Shown here in pieces: positions 10,858 through 20,561 of a DNA stretch of 64,000 bases. The stretch is from Macrophomina tecta (Eukaryota > Ascomycota > Dothideomycetes > Botryosphaeriales > Botryosphaeriaceae): contig JAKSGN010000003.1 of the NCBI GenBank assembly GCA_024180945.1, positions 1,364,001 to 1,428,000 on the forward strand, in the 5' to 3' direction. The notes below the pieces were generated by a model. That model was not told where the DNA came from, made no database searches, and was given only the letters and a program-made list of their open reading frames with translations. Position 1 is the first letter of the stretch. The number at the start of each line of letters is the position of its first letter. Position numbers and translations under genes: made by a program.

Positions 10858-12410
10858 TCATCCTGAGTGCCCAATTTCTCTAGGGAACACCGTAGAAGCT
10901 TCAGCCGCCTCCTGCTCCTCTTCTTTCACTTCCTCGTGGTTCACGAAAATAAAACTGGCCAGCACAACAACCGCGCCAATCCAGTACGCCCAGTGGCTGG
11001 TCTGACCATTGATTAGAATCTGACCGATCAAGGAGCACGGTATTGTCATGCTCAAGCCAACAGTCACGACGAGCGGGCTGCCGGTGAGAAGCATGGCATA
11101 TGCCCAACACATGTCCGACACTAGTGATGTGGTGCTGTTGATTATGACAATGGCGGTCACGCGAGCGTTTGGCGGGAGCTCAAACGTTTCAATGCCGGTC
11201 ATGTGGAGCAGGATAAATCCGGGCCATAGCAGCAAGACGTTGAAGAGGCCAACCAGGCCGAAGAATAGCGGCATATTGACGCGGGATTCGTCCTCGATAC
11301 GTTTCTTCATGAGGACGGCGTAGAAGCCGTACATGACCGCTGAAAGGAAAGCGAGAGCGTCGCCAAGTGCGATCTCGCCCTGAGTCTTGGAGGGAAACGA
11401 TCCGCGGTTCTCATCGCTGTTGTTGGTGCCTGAAATATCCACTGTGCTGATCAGGACGACGCCAGCGAGAGAGGCGAGGACACCGAGGAGCTTGCGGATC
11501 GTGAAGTGCTCAACGCCAATAAATGCGCCGGTTAGGAGCGTCCATATGCTACTGGTGGAGGTCAGGATCGTGCTGCTAGCCACGGTTGTGTATTCCAGGC
11601 AAGCGGCGGTGAAGTAGTTGGCCTGCACAAAGACCCAGATCAGCAACCGTCCACTTTAGTCCCCTTTCATCCAGACCCGCCCTCGGGGAACCGGCAAAGA
11701 CGCAAGACACGTACCAAGAACCAGAGGATGCTGAACTCAAGGCTTAGCTTCGCCGTATCCACAAAGGTCAGCCCCTCCGTGCTGTCCATTTGCGGATCTC
11801 CAATCTCAACACTTAACGTTTGCGACGCCTCCCCCGCCTCCACATCTCCAGACGTCGCATCCTCGTTCTGCTGTCCTAGGAATGCTTCCCTTTCTGCGCC
11901 ATCCTCCTGCTCCTTTACCGGCGCGTATGTGCTCTTGCCGCCTTTCCGAAATGGCCGTTTGACGGCGTCGACAAGCTGGCGGAATTGCTCCGGATCACGA
12001 CGCGCCTGCCTGAACAATATCGGCCCCAAGGGTATGACGAAGAAGGCGGTATTGACATATGTCACGAAATATGGTTTCGAGTAGGTGTCGTCGGCGAAGA
12101 TGGTCTGGCGGTCACGAATATACCCCTGTCAGCGGTTCCTGCAGGTCAAGCTTCCGCCGCAAGGGCAGAACGAAGGCACGGACTGGTATCCTGCAGGTGC
12201 GGGAAGGGGTGCCAAGGCCGTACTCACGCTCGCGAGAAAGTTGCTGGCCGTCCACAGGATCACGGTGACCAGCAGAAGGGCTATGCCCAAGGTGTGTCTC
12301 CACTGCGACGGCATCTTCCCCTCGGACCATGCGCTATAGAGACTGTGGGATGTCGAGCGGACCGAGGATGCGCTGCGTGCGCCCAGGGCAGGTCTGACTG
12401 CGCCGTCCAT
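10858..12410 (-). CDS. SLC35F-type (EamA/DMT) membrane transporter
   Basis: Three exons, 12410-12228, 12104-11715 and 11622-10858, all phase 0, give about 445 residues. The protein resembles SLC35F5 and yeast vacuolar/mitochondrial Thi74-like carriers of the drug/metabolite transporter superfamily. Exon 1 has a first membrane helix (IALLLVTVILWTASNFLAS). Exon 2 has a second helix, then a charged cytosolic loop rich in Glu, Asp and Gln. Exon 3 begins ANYFTAACLEYTTVASSTIL, the family's hallmark block, and runs through seven or eight further hydrophobic helices to a Glu-rich tail. The splice into ANYF is supported by GTACGT and TTTGTGCAG ends. The substrate is unknown; Thi74-like proteins have been linked to thiamine, but I cannot confirm it here. 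Confidence 0.87.
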
Positions 12411-13002
12411 GGTGGTTGTGTCGCGGGGTGTTTCAGCCCTTGGCGGCGACGTTCAGGATGTATGGGATGGAAGGGTCCGATAAGAAGGTGTGAGCGATGG
12501 CGGTATCCTCAGGATGTTTGTAGGGACTCAGGTTGCTGGGATGAAGGTAGCGAAGGAGCGGCGAGGATCCAGGCTTCGCTGTGCATGGGGGGAGCGAGTT
12601 TTGCACATGGACCGGGCTAGGAGGAGGTGGGCGATGCGCAGAGGGGGATCTGGCATTTGGTGTTGCGTACGGTAAGTTGGGACTCCGGTTTCAATGGTGG
12701 GTGTCCCTGTCTCGCTTCCCTCGGCACGCCGCATGAGCTCCTGGATGCTTGGCGAGATAGCCGCAGTAAGGCACGCGTGACCAGCAAACACTATCACCAT
12801 TGCCCACGTATGTACAGGTTTCCGTGTAATATCATAATTGAAATCGCATCCGAGACCCGGGATGCCCTCTTGAAGCGCTTATTGAACCACCAGGAAGAAC
12901 AAAATTCCAAATCAACGCCTCGGCCATGAACCAGAATCACTCGTATGTTACCGTCCTCACCGCATGTGTCCTCTAATAAACAGACCGAAAAACCCAGCCC
13001 GC
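12411..13002. other. Intergenic region between YPT7 and the transporter
   Basis: A stretch of about 590 bases holding the YPT7 3' end and the upstream region of the transporter. No coding frame or RNA gene is visible. Confidence 0.5.
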
Positions 13003-13962
13003 CTAACACGCGCAACCGTCGCGGTCTTGATCGAGGTTGATGGGTATCGTCTCGGGGAAGTCCTGGTTGAAGTCGCCTGCCTCCTCCTGCGCAAGGGCCT
13101 GGCGCGCGATAACTGCGGGGCGATGTTAGTGGAAATTGGCAACCAAATAGTGGAGAAATCCTACCCTCGAATGCCTGCTCGACGTTGATAGCCTCTTTAG
13201 CGCTGGTCTCGAAGTAGGGGATGCCGCCCTTGGAGTTGCAGAAGGCCATGGCGCGCTTCGTGGAGATCTAGTCGTACAATTAGCAGTGTCGTCATTGCTT
13301 GCCAAGGCAACCAATCCCTACCATGCGCTTGCTCTCCTCCACGTCGATCTTGTTGCCAATAACGACCTGATCTTTTGTCAACAATCTGTCCGAGAATGCA
13401 CTGGTACTGGCTTCATACAAATGGGAAGCTCTCAGGGTCCATGGGACTGGCTTGGATAAGGAATTCGTCCCTCCAGCTGTCGAGCGTGTCGAAACTCTTG
13501 GCGTTATTGACGTCGTAGACAAGGACGCAGCAATCGGCGCCGCGATAGAAGGCTACACCGAGCGACTGGAAGCGCTCCTGTCCTGCAGTGTCCCAGAGCT
13601 GCCCCAGCATCAGCCCATAAGCCGTAGCGCTTTAGTTTCAAAGGTACCAACCTGCATCGTTACCAAGCGATCGTCGACAAGGACCTCCTTCGTAAGAAAG
13701 TCGGCGCCGATAGTGGCCTTGTAGCTTGCGCTGAACTTCTTGTTGACCTGCACCATAAAGGATTATTATCCGACGCGTCAAGGGTGGGAGAGAGAGAGAG
13801 CGAATGGCAGTGGAGACGACGTACATATTGGTTCATCAAGCTGGTCTTGCCGACGCCGCTGTCGCCCAAGATGATGACCTGCACTTCTTGTCAGAATTAT
13901 CTTCCCATCTTCGCGTGAGCTACGAGGCGCACCTTGAGCAAAACCTTTCTTCTTGAGGCCAT
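13003..13962 (-). CDS. YPT7: Rab7-type GTPase
   Basis: Seven exons (13962-13933, 13878-13825, 13747-13652, 13598-13419, 13366-13322, 13267-13165, 13112-13003) assemble to 205 residues, the usual Rab7 length. It starts [18 protein letters not shown]. All GTPase motifs are present: GDSGVGKT (P loop), YKATIGADF (switch I, the Rab7 effector form), WDTAGQE (switch II), NKID and ETSAKEA. It ends in CAC, a geranylgeranylation signal. Family members drive homotypic vacuole fusion and late endosome transport on the vacuolar membrane through HOPS. The intron 2 acceptor side carries a GA-rich run. Each junction keeps frame and restores a known motif, so the model is firm. Confidence 0.95.
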
Positions 13963-14607
13963 AGCCGCGTTGTTGAGTCGACCGGAGGTGCGGTTGTGTT
14001 GTTGTGGCCAGATGGGAAGCGGTTGGGGGCCAAAGTGGGATACCTGGCGTCAAGGACAAGTATGAGTAGGATGCGCAGGCTACAAGTGCAGGCGATAGGA
14101 GCAAAGGTTTGTTGTCGGGATCGGTGTGATGTGTTGATGCGGGAGATGTGCAGCTCAGGACGTCAAAGCTCTGGGCACGAGGTCGGTGAAGCTTGGCTGA
14201 TGACGGGCCAACACAGGGATCCCGCCGAGCCCCCGACCATCTATTTATCGCGCCCTCTTCTCCGCCGCTGACACGCTCTTCTGCCCCCTTCCACCCGAGT
14301 CGGACATATCCGTCCCAAACGTCACTTTTCCGTCGCAAAGCTTCTATTCTCTCACCAGAAATGCCGAACCAGAAACGACGCCGCCAGCCTTGAGCAGCCC
14401 TCCCGCTCTGCCTCGCAGCATGAGAGCGCTCAGCTGTGGCCATTCCCCTTATTGAGAAATGAGACAAAAATGGCTCATCCGCCACTTGTCATGATCTCCG
14501 GCCTTCTTGATCTGATGAATTTAAGATGCCAAACTACGACTAAACAAAAATTGGTTCCCGTATCACATCGAGTGAGGACGCTGTTGAATACGCAAGCGCG
14601 CATGCTT
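13963..14607. other. Upstream region of YPT7
   Basis: No gene is seen. The stretch is GC-rich near 14220-14420 and holds the YPT7 promoter and 5' leader. Confidence 0.4.
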
Positions 14608-15902
14608 CTAGCTAAAATAACATACGGAGCTATCTACAGAAAATCTCAAACAAAAAACCGCCATCCCTTCATCTATTAGAACCCCCAACTTGTGATCTGA
14701 CCCTCCTACATTGACTGCAGCTCCAAAATTGTAGCGCGGCCTCTCGATTCTGCCGTCGTCCAGGTCCTTCAAGAAGTCGCGGACGCTGATCGGCTTAAAG
14801 TCTAGGTACAACTCGCGTGCATCCAAATAGCCCATGTACTTCGCGCATGGCGGTTTATTATCACCACGCACATGTGGAATGTGGATGTATTCCAAGCGGT
14901 GCCGCATCAATCGCACACGAAGTTTTGCGGATCCTTCTCAACATTCTTTCTGGCCTCCTCCAGCCGGGATTCGACTTCTTCAAATTGGGATCTACGCAAT
15001 AGAAGTCAGTAATTTTTATTTCACGGAATCTATGAAATGTTGATTAATAACGAGCAAGGTAGGTAACGGGAGCAGTATACGCACATTGTTCGTTTTTACT
15101 TTTTCCCCTGTGAACTCCTCCATAGCAACCATAACTTGTTCTCGGTGATTAAATCGCTGCATGCAAAGACGAACTTACTGAGCGCACGCTCTTCCTCGAT
15201 GAAGCGCGCAGTCCAATTTCCGATATCACGCAGGTCATCAATCACGTTAGGCATGTTTCCATCGCCGTGAATGTCGACATTTGGAAAGATCGGAGCGTAG
15301 TCAAATCGGCCTGATGGTACTCTGGGAAAATAGACCTGGTGCCAAAGCCCGATTTCGATGACTGTGTAAGGGAAGTAGAGGTTCCTAATGTGGTTGGACA
15401 CGAGCTCTTTCTAGATACGAAATAGGTTCGTCAGGACTGATTTATGTTCGGGCCATGAGTAACGCCATCCAGAGCAAGTGCTTTTGGCTTACTAGATTGC
15501 GCAACATCATTACACCGCGCGGTGGCGCCACAGTGGCCCAAAGGCACGGCACGAACCGCTGAACTTCCGCCTTCTTAGCAAGAGAGCTGATGCAGACATC
15601 GATAACCTTTAGCAGTGGAACGAGATTGATTCATGGTATTATTTGTGTCGGCGATGACGACTCTCACACCCCGCTCTGCCATTTTCTTCACCTCAGGCTT
15701 CTGAGCCGAGGACGGCCTGATCAACGCTTCAACTTCCTGCAAGAATATGTTCTAGAACACGGCACGTCTACTGGACTTGTCTGAACAAGGCTTGATAAAC
15801 AGAAATGAAATATACATATTTGCCATATTCGAGCAGACCATCGAGAATAGACTTCTCAGTATGGCCCGCAGCACCGACTAGCAGGACGTTTTGCCTTGCC
15901 AT
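14608..15902 (-). pseudogene. NmrA-like / isoflavone-reductase-like oxidoreductase, frameshifted
   Basis: Minus-strand remnant of an NmrA-like NAD(P)-binding protein. It starts at 15902 with MARQNVLLVGAAGHTEKSIL, containing the dinucleotide motif GxxGxxE, and an intron leads to EVEALIRPSSAQKPEV. Later blocks fit the family: RFVPCLWATVAPPRGVM, VIEIGLWHQVYFPRVPSGR and DLRDIGNWTARFIEEER. The frame is broken at least three times: near 15618-15635 (before NLVPLLKVIDVCIS), near 15125-15140 (KLW followed in another frame by AMEEFTGEKVKTNN) and near 14903-14920 (NFVCD then LMRHRLEYIHIPHVRGDNK). About ten residues are also missing between DVCIS and LAKKAEVQ. None of the breaks can be explained by a GT-AG intron. 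The lower end is approximate. Confidence 0.8.
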
Positions 15903-16489
15903 TTTGGATTTGTATGATATCAAATTGAATCAAGCCTATCTTCGGTGGGTCTCGATTCAGTGAGGTGAGATCTGGTATGGGTTATTATGACACGCAAGGT
16001 TTCGCGCCTGCAACTCGTCCTATATGCATCTCCATCGCCAACATACCTGAGTAACCATTATCTGCGTGCATTCAAGACATGACTAGAGAGTTCGGCATTG
16101 GGATGGTAGTTTGAGTAACCAAGCAGGTAAAGAGACGGCTTGGCCAAGCGTGGTGCTCGGTCCGGACGAGCTACTCCCGCCGGGGGAGGCTGAGCTGAGA
16201 ACGTGATGGGGATCCCTTCCGCAGCTTATGAAGGCCTTGCCGTCTTTAGCAGCCTATCCGAATCTACAGAAAGTGACATCGATAATCTCTGGGTCACTGC
16301 GCCATGCCAACTAACATACACGATCGATCAAGGATATGGACTTTCAACACCACAAATCATACGGCCGGAAGGTTACGGTGATGCTTGATGATCGATGCGC
16401 AGTTAGAGGAAATCGAATAGAATGGTACTGTTTAATTTGCCTTGGGCTATGCTAGATTATGGGAAATTAGGGCTTACAATCAGGCATCG

Positions 16490-16701
16490 TCTTTTCTTTT
16501 CTTTTCTTTTCTTTTTTGAATGTTCGTAATTCTATTCCGAAATAAGCGTTAGGAAGCCACTATTTCCTAAATATGCCATTGCAGTGCTTTCCGGCCCCAA
16601 TGATTATTGTTTTTAGAATGTGGTTGCAATTAACTAGGGGCAATTGAACCCATGGATTGGCCGCTCATCTGCCCGTGCAGTAACCTTGGGCTACCTCCTA
16701 G
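16490..16701 (-). mobile_element. SINE-like element with tRNA-like head
   Basis: Read on the minus strand, a 68-base tRNA-like head (16701-16634) has an A-box-like TAGCCCAAGGTTA, a B-box-like GGTTCAATTGC and outer heptamers CTAGGAG and CCCCTAG that pair at six of seven positions. About 115 bases of unrelated body follow, and then a tail of tandem AAAAG units (16516-16491). Pol III head, body and A-rich repeat tail are the parts of a tRNA-derived SINE. The invariant C61 of the T arm is a G, so this is not a working tRNA. I found no convincing target-site duplication. Confidence 0.45.
16491..16515. repeat. (TTTTC)n short tandem repeat
   Basis: Five units of CTTTT in a row; on the minus strand they form the AAAAG tail of the SINE-like element. 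Confidence 0.9.
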
Positions 16702-17994
16702 GATAGCTGAGTTGAGAATCTGTACACGTATTGCGAGATGAGGGTCTGAATCGTGCTTTTTAGGAGAGGGGTGGAGCGGGAAGACGTGGCTGGCTGGTGC
16801 CAATGCAACAACACATCCGGCGGCACGAGACAGGAAGCGAACATGATCCGACCATGCAGACGAAGGCTATCAAGCATTCTAGAAGAGGTCCAACCCGTGG
16901 CTATATGAGATCTATCGCGCGGCCCCGCAATGGCGGCGACGATCTCGATTACTGGAACCGCAAGCAGATGCTCGCGTAAAGGCAGCGGATACCACGATGG
17001 CTAGGGGACGGTGACCGGTGAGGTAATGGCTCCACGCTCAGCTATGCTGGATCGGTCCGTTCATATAATATGAGGGGTTCTGACGTAGAATCTCAGCTCG
17101 CGCCTGGTCGCTGTTGTTGGCCTTTGCAGGCAATCTGCGAGGACCAGTCGCTGCCGGCGCTATTTTCCAGCATCCAGGCGGGATGTTGATGCGACGGGCG
17201 CGGATTGCCGACGGGGAGGACGGCCGAGAGCCGGAAAACAAATGGCTGGCGGATCATGCGAAGCGCGCGGATTCCGGTGCCGCAAATGCAGAAAGACGGC
17301 GAGGGGCGCATGCAGAAGTTGTGTGTTTGCAGCGCTGCTGGCCGGGAGAGACCCTGTGGGGCGGCCAGCCAGCGAGGGCAGGCGGCGCTGGCGATCGGCG
17401 GGCGCCCTGGCCAGCTGCTTTCAACGCCGCCGCCTCCAGAACGCCATTTTCGTGACCATCCAAGCTGAAAAGACGCCATCCATCGCCTAAGCCCTGTCTT
17501 TTGCATCGCCCTTCCGCCGTCGGCGCTGCCAGCACAAGTCACGCTGCCCCGCCATTCCCGAACCTGATATGGCCTGCCGCTCCGTCCCAGCTGAGCGCCT
17601 GGCCCGGCCGTGGCCATCACTGCCCGCGGGCAAGCTTCAACCATGCTCCTCCGTGGCCGCCATCCACTCCTGAGCTGCCGGAAAGCATTCCAGCTTGAAA
17701 CCTCCTGCCAGACAATCTTCGGGCTCTCGCTACACATGGCCGACGGGCCACCATATGCCCCGCCCTAGTTTCACTTCCGGCCCAGAGAGCCACCTGCGAC
17801 GCATCCTTGACGTGCTGTGCGCCTTCGCCCCTGCCCCCGGCCAGATCCACGGCCGTTGTACGAATTTATGACCTGCTCATATTACCGGTGTGGGTGCATC
17901 CTAGCGCTTATTAGACTGTCCTGTACCCTTCTATAAGTCTCTGCGCGCGTGCTTGACCTTGGTTGAAAAACATTATACCTCTTCGCTATGAGCA

Positions 17995-18522
17995 ATGCCT
18001 CCCGTTGCCTCCATCATTGTCGATTACACCGCACACATGCAAGCCGCTGCGACACTTGCACCAACCTCCTCTCTATGGAGATCAATAGCGCTGTCATTGG
18101 TTCCTTTGCTTTGCCTATTACTCTATTTGCGCCGCCGACGGAACCCGCAGGCTGCTCCATACCACAACGAGCAACCCGCCCGCGTGTTTGAGAAACGCGG
18201 GAACTCCGCATATCTCAACCCAGCGCCGCATCCGCAAGACTACCCGGCCTCTATTGCAATCCCTTTGAGCACGCCGAGCTTCTGCTTTCCTTCAAGCCTT
18301 GGTCCTACTGCTGCTGCACCGCCACCTCTACCTCTACCTACTTTGCGCCGCCATTCGTACCACGTAGCACAGCAAGCACGACAGCCGACCATCTTGCACT
18401 ATGAGCGGAGGATCTCGATGAATGAAATTGGAACACCCAAGTCAATACGAGGGAGCATCATGAGGGAAGGGCCATTGGGTTCGGGGGTCAGACGAAACCA
18501 GTGGACGATTAAGATAGGATGA
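17995..18522 (+). CDS. Hypothetical single-pass membrane protein
   Basis: A 175-residue single-exon ORF that I cannot assign to a family. Residues about 27-47 form one hydrophobic helix (SLWRSIALSLVPLLCLLLYL) followed at once by RRRR, a strong stop-transfer signal placing the C-terminus in the cytosol. The rest is Pro/Ala/Ser-rich and ends in a basic segment (RGSIMREGPLGSGVRRNQW). A TATAAG at 17932, about 60 bases upstream of the ATG, supports transcription from here. A shifted ATG seven bases upstream (17988) opens only a 67-codon frame. The protein could be a small tail- or signal-anchored factor; function unknown. Confidence 0.55.
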   Translation: MPPVASIIVDYTAHMQAAATLAPTSSLWRSIALSLVPLLCLLLYLRRRRNPQAAPYHNEQPARVFEKRGNSAYLNPAPHPQDYPASIAIPLSTPSFCFPSSLGPTAAAPPPLPLPTLRRHSYHVAQQARQPTILHYERRISMNEIGTPKSIRGSIMREGPLGSGVRRNQWTIKIG

Positions 18523-18879
18523 GCACAGCAGGACACACGCCGGGAAAACCGCGATGTTGCTATACTTCACGCAGAATGTAACACGGCGGACACAGAGCCA
18601 AATGGTTTGGAGTTTGGAGCGGATGATTTCGACGGGCAGATATGAGCACTCTGGCCTTTTGCCTTCTCACCCAAGGATGGGCCTTGGGCATGAACTTGTA
18701 AAGATTAATACCCACATCGTATATGTTCATATTGTCAGCAACAAAACGTCAAACGGAAATATTCTAGCCCTTAAAAAAAACGAATTGCCAAACGCTAACC
18801 CAAACGAAATGGACGCATAAAGAGAATCCTTGTCATATTTCGGTGGTTTGCCCCAACCAGCTCACCTCCTTGACTCTTA

Positions 18880-19419
18880 CTACCTACCCTCGTACCTCTC
18901 AGCTTCAGTGTAAAATCGTATCAGGCTCTCTGCACCTAGCAAATCTCCTTGTCTTAGCAGCTGGGCAATATCGATATTCAGCGGCGAATCGGGTTCAGCG
19001 GAGGTGAGCAGCTGATGGATCGAGGTCAAAGTAGTGGAAATGGTGAAAGCCGGGCTCCATGCTGCCTTTAGGGTATCGAGACAGATTTCTCCCGTCTTGA
19101 AATGCACATTCGGGTGGCATATGGGCGTCATGAACTTGACTTCTGGAGCGGCGAGCGGGTAAGTCGGCGGGATGCGGATGTCGAGAAGCCAGCGGCCGTC
19201 TGACAGCGGCCGGGTCAGCGTTGGCGAAGGGTAGCCGGGGAAGGAGGCGGATATACTCTCGTATGCAGTCCCTGGAACGCCCTTCATGACTGCTTGCCAG
19301 TGTGTCAACTCATCGTCGTTTACGGGGCCTAATCGCTGCAGCGCGTCGTTGGGGTCGGACTGATATGATTGCAGCTCGACAAGCAAGCGCTTCGTGGGTG
19401 TCTGCCCGCGACCCGACAT
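18880..19419 (-). CDS. PEX4: Peroxisomal ubiquitin-conjugating enzyme E2 (Pex4)
   Basis: Single exon, 179 residues. The UBC fold is complete: an N-terminal helix (TPTKRLLVELQSY), PPTYPLAAPEVKFMTPICHPN with the HPN motif, and GEICLDTLKAAWSPAFTI, where the Cys is the ubiquitin acceptor. The HPNVHFKTGEICLD stretch and the C-terminal tail are closer to Pex4/Ubc10 than to general E2s. In yeasts Pex4 sits on the peroxisome through Pex22 and monoubiquitinates the import receptor Pex5 for recycling. A loop between residues about 60 and 80 (SASFPGYPSPTLTRPLSDGR) is longer than in other E2s. It is head-to-head with RRP46, with 285 bases between the chosen start codons. Confidence 0.9.
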   Translation of the reverse strand: MSGRGQTPTKRLLVELQSYQSDPNDALQRLGPVNDDELTHWQAVMKGVPGTAYESISASFPGYPSPTLTRPLSDGRWLLDIRIPPTYPLAAPEVKFMTPICHPNVHFKTGEICLDTLKAAWSPAFTISTTLTSIHQLLTSAEPDSPLNIDIAQLLRQGDLLGAESLIRFYTEAERYEGR

Positions 19420-19704
19420 CGTCTGGAGGACTGCTCAATGGTATAGTGGTCGAATGAGACTCGTCACCGTGGGAAATGCGCAGCGAGCGAGGATATTGGG
19501 AAGAGTCAAGTTACCGCAACTATCACAAGAGCTATGGCACCGCGCACAGCCGTCACCCGGCAAGCCTCGGCCGTTGCGGATGATCCTCGGATCGGCGCGA
19601 ACGAAACGCCGACAGAATTTCTGGGGAAGCTGTGCTTGCAATTCTCGTGGATGTGCATCTCGACCAAAACCACCCGCGTTGCACTGCTGCCCAGAAAACA
19701 AATC
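19420..19704. promoter_or_regulatory. Divergent promoter PEX4 / RRP46
   Basis: Both start codons face away from this 285-base gap. The RRP46 frame stays open upstream to 19534, but the extra 57 codons look unlike the family. No TATA box was seen. Confidence 0.5.
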
Positions 19705-20561
19705 ATGCCCGCCATTCAGGCTTCCCTTTCCGACCTCAGTCGTGCGGACGGCTCGGCAACTTTCTCGTGTAACGGATACTCCGTGTTGGGCGCCGTCAAT
19801 GGTCCGCTCGAGGTGCAGCGCCGCGACGAGCTGCCTGAGGAAGCTGCTATCGAAGTGAACGTGCGGCCCGCATCTGGAGTGGGAAGTAAGTTCGCGATTG
19901 ATGAGGACTGTTTTATGTTTTTCACGATCTAACGGACCGTCGCCAGGTCCGAAGGAGCGCCATCTCGAAACCCTCATCCACAACACGCTCCGGCACGTCG
20001 TCCTCGTGCGCAACCATCCCCGAACACTCATTCAGGTGACGCTGCAAGTCCTCAGCGTTCCCGAAGGAGACGCTGCAGATGACCGCTCGCGCTCATCGGT
20101 ACACGAACACCCTTAGTTTCTGATTCATGGCAACATGAGAACTAACTACTTCTTCGCAGATACTCTCCATCCTGCCATCCCTCCTTCAAGCCTCAGTCCT
20201 CGCCCTCATCTCCGCTTCGATTCCGCTGTCGACTACTTTCTCCTCCACTCTCCTTGCTGTTTCCCCCGATAATACTATTCTCACGACACCTTCAGTTAAG
20301 GACCTCACGAATGCGTCGTCTGTCCATGTCTTCGCTTTTACACCAAAAGGGGCCCTACTAGTGGTTGAGAGCGAGGGAAAGTTCAATCTTGATACGTGGG
20401 ACAACGTGTACAACACTGCCGCACGGATATGCTTCGCCGCCGAGGCAGAAGAAAGCGCAATGGATGTGGATGGGGCGGAGTCGACGAATCTGCATGGAGT
20501 GCTGAAAGACGCAGTCAGGCGGAAGATCGAAAAGGATCAAGCGTGGAAGGAGGCGCCTTGA
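19705..20561 (+). CDS. RRP46: RNA exosome subunit, RNase PH-like (Rrp46)
   Basis: Exons 19705-19885, 19947-20098 and 20160-20561 give 244 residues. It starts MPAIQASLSDLSRADGSA, matching the RNase PH N-terminus, followed by CNGYSVLGAVNGPLEVQRRD and EVNVRPASG. Exon 2 holds LIHNTLRHVVLVRNHPRTLI, and exon 3 the ALISASIPLS-type and TPKGALLVVESEGKF blocks of the fold. Family: one of six PH-like ring subunits of the nuclear and cytoplasmic exosome, catalytically inactive in eukaryotes; the phosphate-binding residues are not conserved. I chose the ATG at 19705 over 19534 because homologues begin just before the RADGS motif. The GTAAGT donor and CGCCAG acceptor of intron 1 are strong. Confidence 0.9.

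Larger units (their letters stand above)
15903..17994. other. Gene-free stretch, 2.1 kb
   Basis: It holds the upstream region of the NmrA relic, then a SINE-like element (listed separately), then a GC-rich part from about 17100 to 17860 with several overlapping open frames on both strands. None of those resembles a known family; they are what high GC produces. A TATAAG at 17932 precedes the next gene. Confidence 0.4.

Noticed and set aside
17093..17737. Long minus-strand open frame (214 codons)
   Set aside because: Lies in GC-rich DNA with equally long frames on the other strand; no domain, no splice support.
19424..19470. tRNA-like stretch (ATGGTATAGTGGTC) between PEX4 and RRP46
   Set aside because: It resembles a D arm, but no B box or acceptor pairing follows in the next 60 bases.
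19534..19704. 57-codon N-terminal extension of RRP46
   Set aside because: Does not resemble RNase PH N-termini; the ATG at 19705 sits right before the conserved motif.
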